From: Cyanobacteria bacterium RU_5_0
GTDB taxonomy: Bacteria > Cyanobacteriota > Cyanobacteriia > Elainellales > Elainellaceae
Reading direction: 5' to 3'
Assembly (NCBI GenBank): GCA_012033255.1
Contig: JAAUSF010000022.1
Span: 1 to 54,117 of the forward strand
DNA length: 54,117 nucleotides
The position numbers and the translations under genes were made by a program. The notes beneath the pieces are model-generated. The model saw only the letters and a program-made list of their open reading frames with translations. It searched no databases and had not been told where the DNA came from. Shown piece after piece: positions 8,153-17,473 of the stretch; positions within the stretch are counted from its first letter, which is position 1; the number at the start of each line of letters is the position of its first letter.

Positions 8153-9760
8153 TTAATGGTACAGCGATCGAGGGTTAGGCGTTGAAGATTGCGGATTAAC
8201 CGTTGGAGAAATTTGCTCTTGGCATTCCGTTTCTTCATGACTCCCAGATTCCTTGCCGCGAATGGGAATTTCAATCCAGAATTCAGTGCCTTCACTGGGC
8301 TGAGAGTAACATTCCAGCGTACCACCGTGACGATCGACCACAATTTCATAGCTGATTGAGAGTCCTAGACCGGTTCCCTTGCCAGCAGGCTTAGTGGTGA
8401 AGAACGGATCAAACAACTTGGATTGAATGGAAAGCGGAACGCCATGACCATTATCTGCAATCCGGATAATAGCACGGGAACTATCTCCTTGTGGATCAGG
8501 CATTAATCCGGTGCGAATGGTGATCTGTGGGGGGCTAGCCTTACGCCGATCGCCTTCCTGCCGTGACTCCTCCAACGCATCTACGGCATTATTAATAATA
8601 TTCATGAAAACCTGGTTAAGCTGGCTAGCATAGCATTCGACTAATGGTAAAACACTGTACTCCTTGATAATCTCGATTCCTGGCGAATACGGGTTGGGCT
8701 TGAAGCGATGTTGCAGAATCAGCAATGTGCTATCAATGCCGTCATGGATATTAACAGGTTTCATCTCGGCTTCATCTAGACGAGAAAAATTACGTAGGGA
8801 AAGGACGATTTGGCGAATCCGATCGGCTCCAATTTGCATCGAAGACAGAATTTTAGGAAAGTCCTGCATGAGGAAGTCTGGATCGATCGCTTGGATGCGA
8901 TCGGGCAATCCTGGATGAGGATGCGGATACTCCTGTTGATAAAACCTCAACCATTCCAGTAGATCCTGAGCATACTGGCTGGCATGAGTTAAGTTGCCGT
9001 AGATAAAGTTGACAGGGTTATTGATTTCATGAGCAATTCCAGCAACCAACTGCCCCAAGCTAGACATCTTTTCGCCTTGAATTAGCTGAGCTTGACTCTT
9101 CTGCAAATCTGTCAAGGTTTGAGTCAGTTCTGCTGCCTGTTGCTGTGTCTTAGCTAACAATTCTGCCTGCCGAATCGCTACACCTAATTCGGTCGCAATT
9201 TGCCTAACAAATTCAATCTCATCCGATCGCCATTCACGCGATGCCGTACACTGATGAACGCACAACAATCCCCAAAGATTTTCTCCTTGCAACAAAGGCG
9301 CAACCAAATTTGCCCGGATTTGGAACCGCCGCAACACATCAACATGACAATCATTTAGCCCTGCATGATAGATATCAGCAACCGCTTGAATCTTGCCTTT
9401 CTGATAGTGAACGGCATACTGCTCCCCAAAACAATGATCGTGAATTCGGGCAGCCAGAGCCGAGTGAAATCCAGGTAATACATTCTCCGAGACAAACTCA
9501 CCGTCATCCCAACCCGAATCAGGATAGAAGCGAAAAATCCCCACGCGATCGGCAGTTAGCAGTTGCCGGACTTCTGTAGCCGTCGTTTGAAAAATCGTAT
9601 CGAGATCGAGGGATTCTCGAATCTTAGAAATGACTTGAAAGAGAGTTTTCTGGCGTTTCACCTGAGACAATTCATCGGATGCTAAAATCTGTTTCATTTG
9701 CTCAAAGGCTGCCTCATCACGGCAACATTCTCGCAATTGCTCTAGCTGGTCGAGATCCAT
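8153..9760 (-). CDS. DXCF-type cyanobacteriochrome sensor histidine kinase
   Basis: This is a 535-residue soluble two-component kinase. Residues about 48-200 form a GAF domain with both hallmarks of a DXCF cyanobacteriochrome: DHCF (Asp108, Cys110) and the chromophore-binding Cys138-His139 in DCHVDVLRRFQIRANL. The two cysteines are 28 residues apart, as in the DXCF sensor TePixJ. A coiled linker leads to the H-box GIAHEINNPVNF (His244), then the N-box NQVFMNIINNAVDAL and the G-boxes IADNGHGVP and GKGTGLGLSIS. There is no receiver domain or membrane helix. Bilin binding is inferred from residues only; the partner regulator is not in this window. Confidence 0.85.
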   Translation of the reverse strand: MDLDQLEQLRECCRDEAAFEQMKQILASDELSQVKRQKTLFQVISKIRESLDLDTIFQTTATEVRQLLTADRVGIFRFYPDSGWDDGEFVSENVLPGFHSALAARIHDHCFGEQYAVHYQKGKIQAVADIYHAGLNDCHVDVLRRFQIRANLVAPLLQGENLWGLLCVHQCTASREWRSDEIEFVRQIATELGVAIRQAELLAKTQQQAAELTQTLTDLQKSQAQLIQGEKMSSLGQLVAGIAHEINNPVNFIYGNLTHASQYAQDLLEWLRFYQQEYPHPHPGLPDRIQAIDPDFLMQDFPKILSSMQIGADRIRQIVLSLRNFSRLDEAEMKPVNIHDGIDSTLLILQHRFKPNPYSPGIEIIKEYSVLPLVECYASQLNQVFMNIINNAVDALEESRQEGDRRKASPPQITIRTGLMPDPQGDSSRAIIRIADNGHGVPLSIQSKLFDPFFTTKPAGKGTGLGLSISYEIVVDRHGGTLECYSQPSEGTEFWIEIPIRGKESGSHEETECQEQISPTVNPQSSTPNPRSLYH

Positions 9761-10278
9761 AGCTCATTTGGGACGTGCAAAGGGACTCAGTTCTGAAGGG
9801 AGGACGACGGCTTCAACTCATCTGGACTGATCAAGCGATCGTCTCTAAGGATTAAAAAGATCAATTTAACCCAGATAGTTTCCAAATGAAAAAGTCTGAA
9901 TGAATAAAGTCTGACCCTAACAAAAAAATTTAGGGAATACTCTCAACGTTGAAAAAACTATACTACGAGCATTCACGAGTCTGAATCAAAGTATCGCAAA
10001 TGCTCCTCAAAAGGGAAACTCGTTAAAACCCGTAAGTCTTAAGTTAAGTGTGAAAAAAAATCGTCTCCGTAGGGAGGGGAGAGGGGGAGGGGGATTCGTT
10101 AAACACTCTCGCAACTTCGCCGCCATGCGATCGTGCCGCAGATTAATCCCTTATCCCCTTATCCCTGATCTCCTCATCCCCTTGACGGAAATCCTCACAA
10201 CGCCCATCATCTGTAGCAAGATAGAATGAATTCAGCAAGGATTCTTAATTATTTGGCAGGCGAGGAGTATCGCAGCGA
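9761..10278. other. Intergenic region upstream of dnaK
   Basis: No gene is visible. It contains the divergent upstream regions of the histidine kinase and dnaK. No CIRCE (HrcA) inverted repeat is evident. A G-run cluster at 10072-10093 is listed separately, followed by a CCTTATCCC-rich stretch at about 10147-10182. Confidence 0.6.
10072..10093 (+). other. Potential G-quadruplex motif upstream of dnaK
   Basis: Four G-runs of 3, 4, 5 and 5 are separated by spacers of 1, 3 and 1 bases (GGGAGGGGAGAGGGGG then AGGGGG), about 190 bases before the dnaK start. Confidence 0.45.
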
Positions 10279-11808
10279 ATGGGTAAAGTAGTTGGCATTG
10301 ACCTGGGAACCACTAATTCTGTTGTTGCCGTGATGGAAGGCGGCAAACCGATCGTCATTGCCAACTCAGAAGGAATGCGGACTACGCCATCCGTGGTTGC
10401 GTTTACGAAAGAAGGCGAACGGCTCGTGGGGCAAATGGCGCGTCGTCAGTCGGTTTTGAATCCGCAAAACACGTTTTATGCTGTCAAGCGATATATTGGG
10501 CGACGCTATGCCGAACTGAGTCCGGAGTCGAAACGAGTCCCCTACACCATTCGCAAGGACGACATCGGCAACATCAAGATTAAGTGCCCTCGCTTGCAGA
10601 AAGATTTTGCGCCAGAAGAAATTTCGGCGATGGTGTTGCGGAAGTTGACAGAGGAAGCCACTCGTTACTTGGGCGAACCTGTCTCCGGAGCCGTAATCAC
10701 TGTTCCCGCCTACTTTAATGACTCTCAGCGCCAAGCGACCCGCGATGCCGGACGAATTGCTGGCTTGGAAGTCTTGCGGATTCTCAATGAACCAACTTCC
10801 GCGTCCTTAGCCTACGGACTCGATCGCCGTGACAACCAAACGATTCTCGTGTTTGACCTTGGCGGCGGAACATTTGATGTTTCCGTTTTGGATGTGGGCG
10901 ATGGCATATTTGAGGTAAGAGCGACGAGCGGCGATACGCAGTTGGGCGGTGGTGATTTTGACAAGAAAATTGTCGATTGGTTAGCAGATCAGTTCATGGA
11001 GCAAGAAAGTGTCGATTTGCGACGCGATCGCCAAGCCCTTCAGCGGTTGATGGAAGCCGCAGAGAAAGCCAAGATTGAGCTTTCTGGAGTCAATGTGACT
11101 GAAATTAACTTGCCCTTTATTACAGCCACCGAAGACGGCCCCAAACACCTCGAAACCCGTCTGACTCGCACCCAGTTTGAAGCACTATGTATCGATCTGG
11201 TTAGCCGTCTGCGTGGACCTGTGAAACAAGCTCTCAATGATGCCGGACTTAGCCCCATGCAGATTGATGAAGTGGTCTTGGTAGGTGGCGGCAGCCGGAT
11301 GCCGATGGTCAGGCAATTAGTGCGATCGATCATCGATCGGGAACCCAATGAAAACGTCAATCCCGATGAAGTCGTTGCGGTGGGAGCCGCGATTCAAGCC
11401 GGAATTCTAACGCAAGAAGTCAAAGATATTCTGCTATTGGACGTAACGCCTCTGTCACTTGGATTGGAAACGATCGGCGGTGTCATGAAGAAGCTGATTC
11501 CCCGCAACACTACGATTCCGGTACGGCGATCGGATATTTTCTCTACCTCTGAAAATAATCAGACGATGGTAGAAATTCACGTCGCGCAAGGCGAACGGGA
11601 AATGGCAGTCGATAATAAGTCCCTTGGTCGATTTAAGCTAATGGGGATTCCACCTGCGCCCCGTGGCATTCCCCAGATTCAGGTCTCTCTTGACATTGAC
11701 GCGAACGGCATTCTGCAAGTTACTGCCCTCGATCGCACTACTGGACGAGAGCAGGGGATCACCATCAGGGTGCCTCTACGCTCAGCGAGGCAGAAGTCCA
11801 ACGGATGA
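10279..11808 (+). CDS. dnaK: Hsp70 chaperone DnaK, nucleotide-binding and beta-substrate domains (frameshifted)
   Basis: ATP-driven chaperone. The N-terminal ATPase domain is intact: [58 protein letters not shown] and [15 protein letters not shown]. The beta-sandwich substrate domain is also nearly whole ([18 protein letters not shown] to ITI). At 11766 one base is missing relative to the expected frame, so the last 14 codons are out-of-frame sequence and the frame stops at 11808. The alpha-helical lid continues in the next frame. Normal DnaK is about 630-690 residues; this piece is 509. The ATG is preceded by GAGGAG. Confidence 0.92.
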   Translation: MGKVVGIDLGTTNSVVAVMEGGKPIVIANSEGMRTTPSVVAFTKEGERLVGQMARRQSVLNPQNTFYAVKRYIGRRYAELSPESKRVPYTIRKDDIGNIKIKCPRLQKDFAPEEISAMVLRKLTEEATRYLGEPVSGAVITVPAYFNDSQRQATRDAGRIAGLEVLRILNEPTSASLAYGLDRRDNQTILVFDLGGGTFDVSVLDVGDGIFEVRATSGDTQLGGGDFDKKIVDWLADQFMEQESVDLRRDRQALQRLMEAAEKAKIELSGVNVTEINLPFITATEDGPKHLETRLTRTQFEALCIDLVSRLRGPVKQALNDAGLSPMQIDEVVLVGGGSRMPMVRQLVRSIIDREPNENVNPDEVVAVGAAIQAGILTQEVKDILLLDVTPLSLGLETIGGVMKKLIPRNTTIPVRRSDIFSTSENNQTMVEIHVAQGEREMAVDNKSLGRFKLMGIPPAPRGIPQIQVSLDIDANGILQVTALDRTTGREQGITIRVPLRSARQKSNG

Positions 11809-12749
11809 TTCAGGAAGCCGAACGGTATGCCGATGAAGATCGACAGAAGCGCGATCGGATTGAAAAACGTACCAAAGCTGAAGCACTCACGTTTGAAGCC
11901 GAACGGCAATTGCGAGAAGTCGCGCTCGATTTTGGAATGCAATTTGCCAGTTCCTATCGTCGTAAGATTGAAAACCTGGTTCAAGAATTGCGAGAAGTCT
12001 TGAAGGAAAACGACGATCGCGGGATTGACATCGTTCAGGCAGATTTGCGGGATGCTCTCTACGAATTGCAGCAGGAAGTCTACCAAATCACCAAAGAAGA
12101 GGAAGAAGAGAACGACTTCTTTGGCTCTATCCGTCGCACCCTCTCTAGCATTGGGGAAGACTTCTTTGGGGATGGTGATGACGACTTCTATGACGATCGC
12201 CGTGACACCTACGGACGAGACTATTTTGGCTCCCGCGATACCTACTCCCGCGACTCTTATGACCGAGGTAGTGACCGAGGTAGCCGGGATGCCTACGATC
12301 GTACTGGGCGCGACTCCTATCCCCAGGATTCCTACCCTCGTGACCCCTATGACCGGAATAGTCGGGATGCCTACGATCGAAACGATTCCTACCCTCGCGA
12401 TTCCTATGATCGGAGTAGTCGGGATGCCTACGATCGAGGTAACAATCGAGATTACTCTGATGAGCGGCGGGATACTTATGAGCGAGGCGATCGGAGTAAC
12501 GATCGGAATACTGATCGGAGTAACGATCGGAATACTGATCGGAGTAACGATCGCAACTATTACGACGATCGACGTAACCCCGACGATCGCAGCTATCGTG
12601 CTCCCTCCGATCGAGGCAGCCGTGAGCCTTACGCAAAAGACGATCGACGGGACGATCGCAGAGACGATCGGCGTCGTTCTTCCTACGAAAGCGGCAACCG
12701 CAGCAACCCACCCGATGATGGCTGGGACGACGATGATGAATGGCTGTAA
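11805..12749 (+). CDS. DnaK C-terminal lid with very long Arg/Asp/Tyr-rich tail
   Basis: This frame continues DnaK: upstream of its ATG it still encodes [13 protein letters not shown], then [19 protein letters not shown], the normal Hsp70 lid. The ATG overlaps the upstream stop as ATGA, so reinitiation could yield a two-piece chaperone. After the lid (about residue 110), an acidic segment and roughly 190 residues of repeats follow ([32 protein letters not shown]), ending in an acidic DDDDEWL. If the frame were restored, the whole DnaK would be about 823 residues, unusually long. Confidence 0.85.
   Translation: MIQEAERYADEDRQKRDRIEKRTKAEALTFEAERQLREVALDFGMQFASSYRRKIENLVQELREVLKENDDRGIDIVQADLRDALYELQQEVYQITKEEEEENDFFGSIRRTLSSIGEDFFGDGDDDFYDDRRDTYGRDYFGSRDTYSRDSYDRGSDRGSRDAYDRTGRDSYPQDSYPRDPYDRNSRDAYDRNDSYPRDSYDRSSRDAYDRGNNRDYSDERRDTYERGDRSNDRNTDRSNDRNTDRSNDRNYYDDRRNPDDRSYRAPSDRGSREPYAKDDRRDDRRDDRRRSSYESGNRSNPPDDGWDDDDEWL
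12487..12555. repeat. Tandem 24-base repeats in the DnaK tail
   Basis: The unit GATCGGAGTAACGATCGGAA plus TACT (24 bases) repeats almost perfectly. It encodes Asp-Arg-Ser-Asn-Asp-Arg-Asn-Thr and is built on the CGATCG core of HIP1. Confidence 0.85.
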
Positions 12750-12757
12750 AAACCTCA

Positions 12758-12785
12758 GGATTTTGGATTTTGAATTTTGAATTTT
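12758..12785. repeat. Four heptamer repeats (GRATTTT)
   Basis: Two GGATTTT units are followed by two GAATTTT units directly after the DnaK tail stop. This is a cyanobacterial short tandem repeat. Confidence 0.85.
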
Positions 12786-12811
12786 AGATTAGGCTAGCTT
12801 TCATTCCGGCT

Positions 12812-12860
12812 CTATTCCCTATTCCCTATTCCCTATTCCCTATTCCCTATTCCCTATTCT
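12812..12860. repeat. Seven heptamer repeats (CTATTCC) before dnaJ
   Basis: The 7-base unit CTATTCC is repeated seven times (the last ends in T), stopping 12 bases before the dnaJ start codon. The array therefore occupies most of the leader between dnaK and dnaJ. Confidence 0.95.
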
Positions 12861-12872
12861 TTCCCTTCCTCC

Positions 12873-13823
12873 ATGCAGAACTTTCGCAATTATTACGCCA
12901 TTTTAGGAGTGACCAGAGACGCAACCATCGAAGAAATCAAACAATCCTTCCGGAAACTCGCTCGGCAGTATCACCCGGATTTGAATCCGGGGAACAAAGA
13001 AGCAGAAGAAAAGTTCAAGGATGTGGGCGAGGCATATGAAGTTTTGTCTGATGTTGGTAAACGCGCCCAGTATGACCAATACAGTCGCTTCTGGAATAAA
13101 GGCGGCTTTCAGACTGTAGCGGCAAAAGCGAAGAATTGGGTCGGACGAAACGGTAAAGCCGATGAAGAACTCGATTATGGTCAGTATCGAGACTTTAACT
13201 CCTTTGTCGATCACCTCCTAAATCGACGCACCGATCGCCCCACTCCGCCGCCCGATCGCGATCCTTACCGTCCTGGCACTACAAAAACTACTTACACGGT
13301 GGCTCGCCCTAGCCCTCGCCATGCAGAAGCTCAGCTAACTGTCCCTCTAGAACGAGCGTACACAGGCGGCAAAGAGCGAATTCGCCTGGAAGATGGGCGA
13401 TCGCTGGAAGTGAGTATGCCTGCGGGGATGGTGACGGGGCAGAAGGTTCGCCTCAAGGGGCAAGGGGTCAATGGCGGCGATCTCTATCTGACGATCGAAG
13501 TTTCGCCTCACCCATTCTTCAAGCTAGACGGATCTGATATTTACTGCCAGTTGCCCGTTACGCCCACCGAAGCCGTCTTAGGCGGTCCCATCGAAGTCCC
13601 AACTCTGGATGGACTGGTGAAAATGATGATCCCAGCCGGAGTGCGATCGGGTCAGCGCCTCCGGTTAGGTGGGAAGGGCTATCCCATTGAAGGCGATCGA
13701 GGCGATCAAATTGTAGAAGTTCAAATCGTCACACCCAGAGATCTAACCTCTCAAGAACGCGATCTCTACGAAAAACTTCGTCAACTGGAAAGCTTCAACC
13801 CTCGTGAAGATTTACCGATCTAA
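12873..13823 (+). CDS. dnaJ: DnaJ-family co-chaperone, type II (CbpA-like)
   Basis: This 316-residue Hsp40 stimulates DnaK ATPase activity and presents substrates. The J domain covers residues 5-70 ([21 protein letters not shown] in YHPDLNPG). A Tyr/Pro-rich linker replaces the Gly/Phe and zinc-finger regions. Two C-terminal beta domains follow ([18 protein letters not shown] and [17 protein letters not shown]). The absence of zinc-finger cysteines makes it type II. It sits 123 bases after the dnaK lid frame on the same strand and is probably part of the same operon. Confidence 0.92.
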   Translation: MQNFRNYYAILGVTRDATIEEIKQSFRKLARQYHPDLNPGNKEAEEKFKDVGEAYEVLSDVGKRAQYDQYSRFWNKGGFQTVAAKAKNWVGRNGKADEELDYGQYRDFNSFVDHLLNRRTDRPTPPPDRDPYRPGTTKTTYTVARPSPRHAEAQLTVPLERAYTGGKERIRLEDGRSLEVSMPAGMVTGQKVRLKGQGVNGGDLYLTIEVSPHPFFKLDGSDIYCQLPVTPTEAVLGGPIEVPTLDGLVKMMIPAGVRSGQRLRLGGKGYPIEGDRGDQIVEVQIVTPRDLTSQERDLYEKLRQLESFNPREDLPI

Positions 13824-13827
13824 TTAG

Positions 13828-13874
13828 GGTGATGGGTGATGCTTGCTTCCCTTCTGGTTCGATTACCCATTACC
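13828..13874. terminator. Bidirectional hairpin between dnaJ and accB
   Basis: GGTGATGGGTGAT and ATTACCCATTACC can pair over about 11 of 13 positions across a 21-base loop, midway between the convergent dnaJ and accB genes. It is followed by AAAAGAATT; there is no long T-run. Confidence 0.45.
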
Positions 13875-13895
13875 GAGTACCCATTACCAAAAGAA

Positions 13896-14402
13896 TTAAT
13901 CCGGATTAACCCGCATCAACACTTGCCCATATTCTACGGGTTGACCGTTTTGTACTAAAATTTCGACAATTTCACCCGCAACTTCTGCCTCTACCTCGTT
14001 CATGAGCTTCATCGCTTCCACAATGCAAACGACCTGACCGGAACGAATTCGATCGCCTATGTCAACATAAGACGGTTCATCGGGTGCTGGAGAGCGATAA
14101 AACGTCCCAACCATTGGGGATATAACGTCTAGCAACCGATCGGATACTAATGGCGCAGATGAAGGAGGAGCAGGCGGCGCAAGGGGAGCAACCGCGATCG
14201 AGCTTGGCAATGTGGGAGGGATAGCTATCGGGGATGGAGCCAAGCTGTCCAATCCACTAGCAGGAGCCGGAGCGGGAGGTTGAACGGATAGTCCCTTCCG
14301 CACTACTAATTCAAAATCACCGCTTTTCAACGTAAACTCTGCGACATCGGTCTGATTAATGACAGCTAGCAGTTCGCGGAGTTCATTAAAATCCAATTCC
14401 AC
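13896..14402 (-). CDS. accB: Biotin carboxyl carrier protein of acetyl-CoA carboxylase
   Basis: Carries the biotin that shuttles CO2 in the first step of fatty-acid synthesis. The 168-residue protein has an N-terminal helical part, a Pro/Ala-rich hinge (residues about 40-85) and the biotinyl domain with VEAMKLMNEV, Lys132 being the biotinylated residue. The start is GTG at 14402. It follows efp by 83 bases on the same strand, the usual efp-accB order in cyanobacteria, so co-transcription is likely. Confidence 0.96.
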   Translation of the reverse strand: MELDFNELRELLAVINQTDVAEFTLKSGDFELVVRKGLSVQPPAPAPASGLDSLAPSPIAIPPTLPSSIAVAPLAPPAPPSSAPLVSDRLLDVISPMVGTFYRSPAPDEPSYVDIGDRIRSGQVVCIVEAMKLMNEVEAEVAGEIVEILVQNGQPVEYGQVLMRVNPD

Positions 14403-14485
14403 AATTTATATAGCCTGATTTATACCACCTGACATAAAAATCTGCTTTTGGCGATCGGCAATCAGCAAGGACTGACAACAGATCA

Positions 14486-15043
14486 CTACTCCCGCCCTAA
14501 ATAGGAATCGCTGCGGGTATCCACTTTAATTCGTTCTCCAATGGAAATAAACAGAGGAACCATTACCTGAGCGCCCGTTTCCACGATCGCAGGCTTCGTT
14601 CCGCCTGTTGCCGTATCCCCTTTGACACCCGGATCAGTCTGAATGACCTCCAGGACAACCGAGTTTGGCAATTCAACCTCCATGACCTGAGTATTCCAGC
14701 GAACTACATTGACTTCCATCCCTTCCTTGAGATACTTGACGCGATCGCCGATCTGAGCCGCCGTCAATCGTCCTTCTTCGTAACTTTCCATATCCATAAA
14801 GACATACTCATCCCCATCCTTATAGGTGTGCTGCATTGTACTCTTCTCCAGCACCGCCTGCGGAACAGTTTCACCCGCTCGGAATGTCCGCTCAATCACG
14901 CTGCCTGTTTGGGCGTTTTTCAGCTTCGTTCGGACAAACGCAGAACCTTTACCGGGTTTAACGTGAAGGAACTCAACAACCTTCCACACCGACCCATCTA
15001 ACTCAATACTGACACCGGGACGAAAGTCATTACTGGAAATCAT
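14486..15043 (-). CDS. efp: Elongation factor P
   Basis: EF-P relieves ribosome stalling at polyproline stretches. The protein is 185 residues from the ATG at 15043 ([17 protein letters not shown]), which matches the family's standard N-terminus; an upstream in-frame start at 15076 would add 11 residues and is unlikely. [16 protein letters not shown] holds the modified-tip region, and the C-terminal OB domain ends [17 protein letters not shown]. It is followed by accB on the same strand. Confidence 0.96.
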   Translation of the reverse strand: MISSNDFRPGVSIELDGSVWKVVEFLHVKPGKGSAFVRTKLKNAQTGSVIERTFRAGETVPQAVLEKSTMQHTYKDGDEYVFMDMESYEEGRLTAAQIGDRVKYLKEGMEVNVVRWNTQVMEVELPNSVVLEVIQTDPGVKGDTATGGTKPAIVETGAQVMVPLFISIGERIKVDTRSDSYLGRE

Positions 15044-15210
15044 GAATCTTGCTGTTATTGGGAGAACAATCGGCAATTCATTTTACCGCCCCAGTGGGTT
15101 TCGCATCTACATCATTATTTTATCGGTCGATTACCCTCTAAATTTTCCCTATCCTTACAATCACCCCATTCCCCCAGTATGGGAAGATATGAATGACCTT
15201 GTGCTGATGA

Positions 15211-16413
15211 ATGGCGTGTATTTCCATGACTAGAACTCTTGCCAACCTGGGGATTGGTTTTTCCAGAGGCAGTTTGATGGGCTGGCACAGTCGCCTGAGT
15301 GTTGCCTTCCATCGTGTGTTGAAAAACAGTGTGCTGAGAACTGGAATCTTGGTGATCCTGTTCACAAGTCTATTGTTAGGATGGGGCGCAGTTTGGAGCC
15401 GTGCGGCGATCGCCCTCCCGCCCGGAAACGCCATTACTGATGGCAAAGCTCTCCTTCGCTATGCACTACCGATCGACAACAAGCCAATACGAGAATTACA
15501 AGCCACGCTAGAAGGAATGTCGGGTGCGCTGAGAACAAGACGGGTTGGCAATCTCAATCGCAATTTGGATATTGCAGATCGAGTGCTGAACCAGAAGCAA
15601 GCTGAGCTATTGGCGAGTGTCCCGGACGATCGCAAACCCCAAGCGGAAGCCATCATGGCTCAATTAAAAACGGGAGTGGCGGAGTTACGGGCAGAAGTGC
15701 AGGCGAAGGATCGAAAGGCGATTTGGACAGAACGTGCCCAACTCCTGGATCTGGTGGGTCAGCTTGAAGAACTGATGGTGAGTAAGTTTCCCTTTGAAGT
15801 GCCTGTAGAATATAGCACTCTGCCTCAATTGAAGGGACGAGCCACGATCGAGATGGAAACTAGCAAAGGCACCGTCACCTTGGTGGTGGATGGATATAAT
15901 GCCCCAGTCACAGCCGGAAACTTCGTTGATCTCGTGCAGCGCGGCTTCTATGACGGGCTAGAATTTACACGAACCGAAGATAATTATGTGGCGCAGGTTG
16001 GTGATCCTCCTGGAAAGGAGATTGGATTTGTCGATCCGGACACGGGAAAATATCGTGCCGTTCCGCTAGAAATCATGGTGCAAGGGGATAAAAAGCCAAC
16101 GTATGGCATCACCTTAGAGGATGCAGGACGCTACCTCGATCAACCAGTTCTGCCCTTCTCTGCCTTCGGTGCGCTGGGCATGGCCCATTCCAGCAACGAC
16201 CCGAATGATGGTTCCTCTCAATTCTTCTTCTTCCTGTTTGAGCCAGAGCTAACTCCCGCAGGGCTAAATCTGCTAGATGGTCGGTATTCGATCTTTGGCT
16301 ACGTCATTGAAAATAAACAAGTGTTAGATGAGCTAAAAGCGGGCGATAAGGTCATTTCTACGAGAGTCATCCAGGGCTTAGAGAATTTGGTGGAACCGCA
16401 ACAAGCTGCATGA
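15211..16413 (+). CDS. Thylakoid-lumen cyclophilin-type peptidyl-prolyl isomerase (TLP40/CYP38-like)
   Basis: This is a protein of about 400 residues with an N-terminal membrane or export segment (LVILFTSLLLGWGAVW then AIALPPGNAI). A helical domain of about 120 residues precedes the C-terminal cyclophilin domain (GRATIEMETSKGTVTLVVD, GNFVDLVQRGFYDGLEFTR, GALGMAHSSNDPNDGSSQFF). This arrangement matches TLP40/CYP38, which supports photosystem II assembly in the lumen. Starts at 15211, 15226 or 15277 are all possible. The last four bases overlap thiL as ATGA. Confidence 0.88.
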   Translation: MACISMTRTLANLGIGFSRGSLMGWHSRLSVAFHRVLKNSVLRTGILVILFTSLLLGWGAVWSRAAIALPPGNAITDGKALLRYALPIDNKPIRELQATLEGMSGALRTRRVGNLNRNLDIADRVLNQKQAELLASVPDDRKPQAEAIMAQLKTGVAELRAEVQAKDRKAIWTERAQLLDLVGQLEELMVSKFPFEVPVEYSTLPQLKGRATIEMETSKGTVTLVVDGYNAPVTAGNFVDLVQRGFYDGLEFTRTEDNYVAQVGDPPGKEIGFVDPDTGKYRAVPLEIMVQGDKKPTYGITLEDAGRYLDQPVLPFSAFGALGMAHSSNDPNDGSSQFFFFLFEPELTPAGLNLLDGRYSIFGYVIENKQVLDELKAGDKVISTRVIQGLENLVEPQQAA

Positions 16414-17473
16414 ATGAGAATCTGCGGATTCGTGACATCGGAGAACAGGGGCTATTACAACGTCTCCATCATTTTTGTCCTTCGGATCTAGTTGGAGACG
16501 ATGCAGCTTTGTTGCCCGTAGCGGCAGGTCATTCTGTGGTCGTCACCACGGATACCTTAGTCGATGGGGTTCATTTCAGCGATCGCACGACTTCCTCCTT
16601 TGATGTGGGTTGCGATCGACCGCCGCTAACCTCTCAGATCTAGCCGCAATGGGCGCGGCTCCCCTCGGCATTACCGTCAGTCTCAGTTTGCCCGGAGATA
16701 CCTCTGTCGCCTGGGTAGAAGCGCTTTACCAGGGAATGGTAGCCTGTTTGCAGCACTATCACACGGTCATCGTGGGCGGTGATGTGTGTCGATCGCCCAT
16801 TATCACCGTCTCGATCGCGGCATTCGGTCAAGTCCTGCCTAACCAAGCGATCCGTCGATCGAATGCCCGTCCTGGAGATACCATTCTAGTGACTGGCGTT
16901 CATGGTGCATCCAGAGCAGGCTTAGAACTTCTCCTGAATCCTGCTCTAGGCGAAAACCTCGCTCCACCCGATCGCCTCTCCCTGATCCGCGCCCACCAAC
17001 ACCCCAAACCCCGCCTTGATGTCATTCCCGTCCTCCGAGAGCTTCTTGAAGACTGGAAAACCCAAGAAAACCGAACTCCTCCCCGATTCCCCGATTCCCC
17101 GATCGCCCGATCGCCCGATCGCCCGATCGCCGGAATGGACAGCAGTGACGGACTCGCGGATGCTGTGCTACAAATTTGTCGATCGAGCGGTGTCGGGGCA
17201 GAGCTAGAGCGCAGTCAAATTCCAATTCCAGCAGGACTGTCTACTTGGATTTCAGACGCTCAAGCACTCGATTGGGCATTGTATGGTGGAGAAGATTTTG
17301 AGTTAGTGTTGACCTTGCCTCCGGTGATTGCAGAGGGAATGGTGGAACGCTTGGGGAATGGAGCCGCGATCGTTGGTACGATAACCGATGGTTCGGATGT
17401 TGTTCTTACAGACCGAACTGACACCTACTCAAACGAAATTCTGACTTTAAGCAGAGGCTTTCAGCACTTCTAA
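16410..17473 (+). pseudogene. thiL: Thiamine-monophosphate kinase, interrupted by one frameshift
   Basis: ThiL phosphorylates thiamine monophosphate to the active cofactor TPP. The first 67 codons are normal (IRDIGEQGLLQRL, VGDDAALLPV, VTTDTLVDGVHFSDRTTS). At about 16612 the expected GGT TGG CGA reads GGTTGCGA, with one G missing just before CGATCG. The other frame continues with ANLSDLAAMGAAPLGITVSL, VGGDVCRSP and GMDSSDGLADA to 17473. A 48-base block of 8-base repeats adds about 16 residues before the DSSDGLADA motif. Without the frameshift it would be about 354 residues. Essential in most bacteria, so a sequencing error is a serious alternative. Confidence 0.85.
17081..17128. repeat. Six 8-base repeats inside thiL
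   Basis: Two CCCCGATT units, one CCCCGATC and three GCCCGATC units run in tandem. 48 bases keep the reading frame and insert a Pro/Asp/Arg/Ser-rich loop. The later units contain the CGATCG core of HIP1. Confidence 0.9.

Noticed and set aside
9761..10278. CIRCE/HrcA operator before dnaK
   Set aside because: No TTAGCACTC-N9-GAGTGCTAA inverted repeat could be found.
11758..11770. Programmed -1 frameshift signal in dnaK
   Set aside because: No slippery heptamer or clear downstream stimulator is present; a deletion, error or reinitiation explains it better.
12025..12780. 251-codon plus-strand frame and a 188-codon minus-strand frame inside the DnaK tail
   Set aside because: Out-of-frame readings of the repetitive DnaK tail; low-complexity only, whereas the main frame continues the Hsp70 lid.
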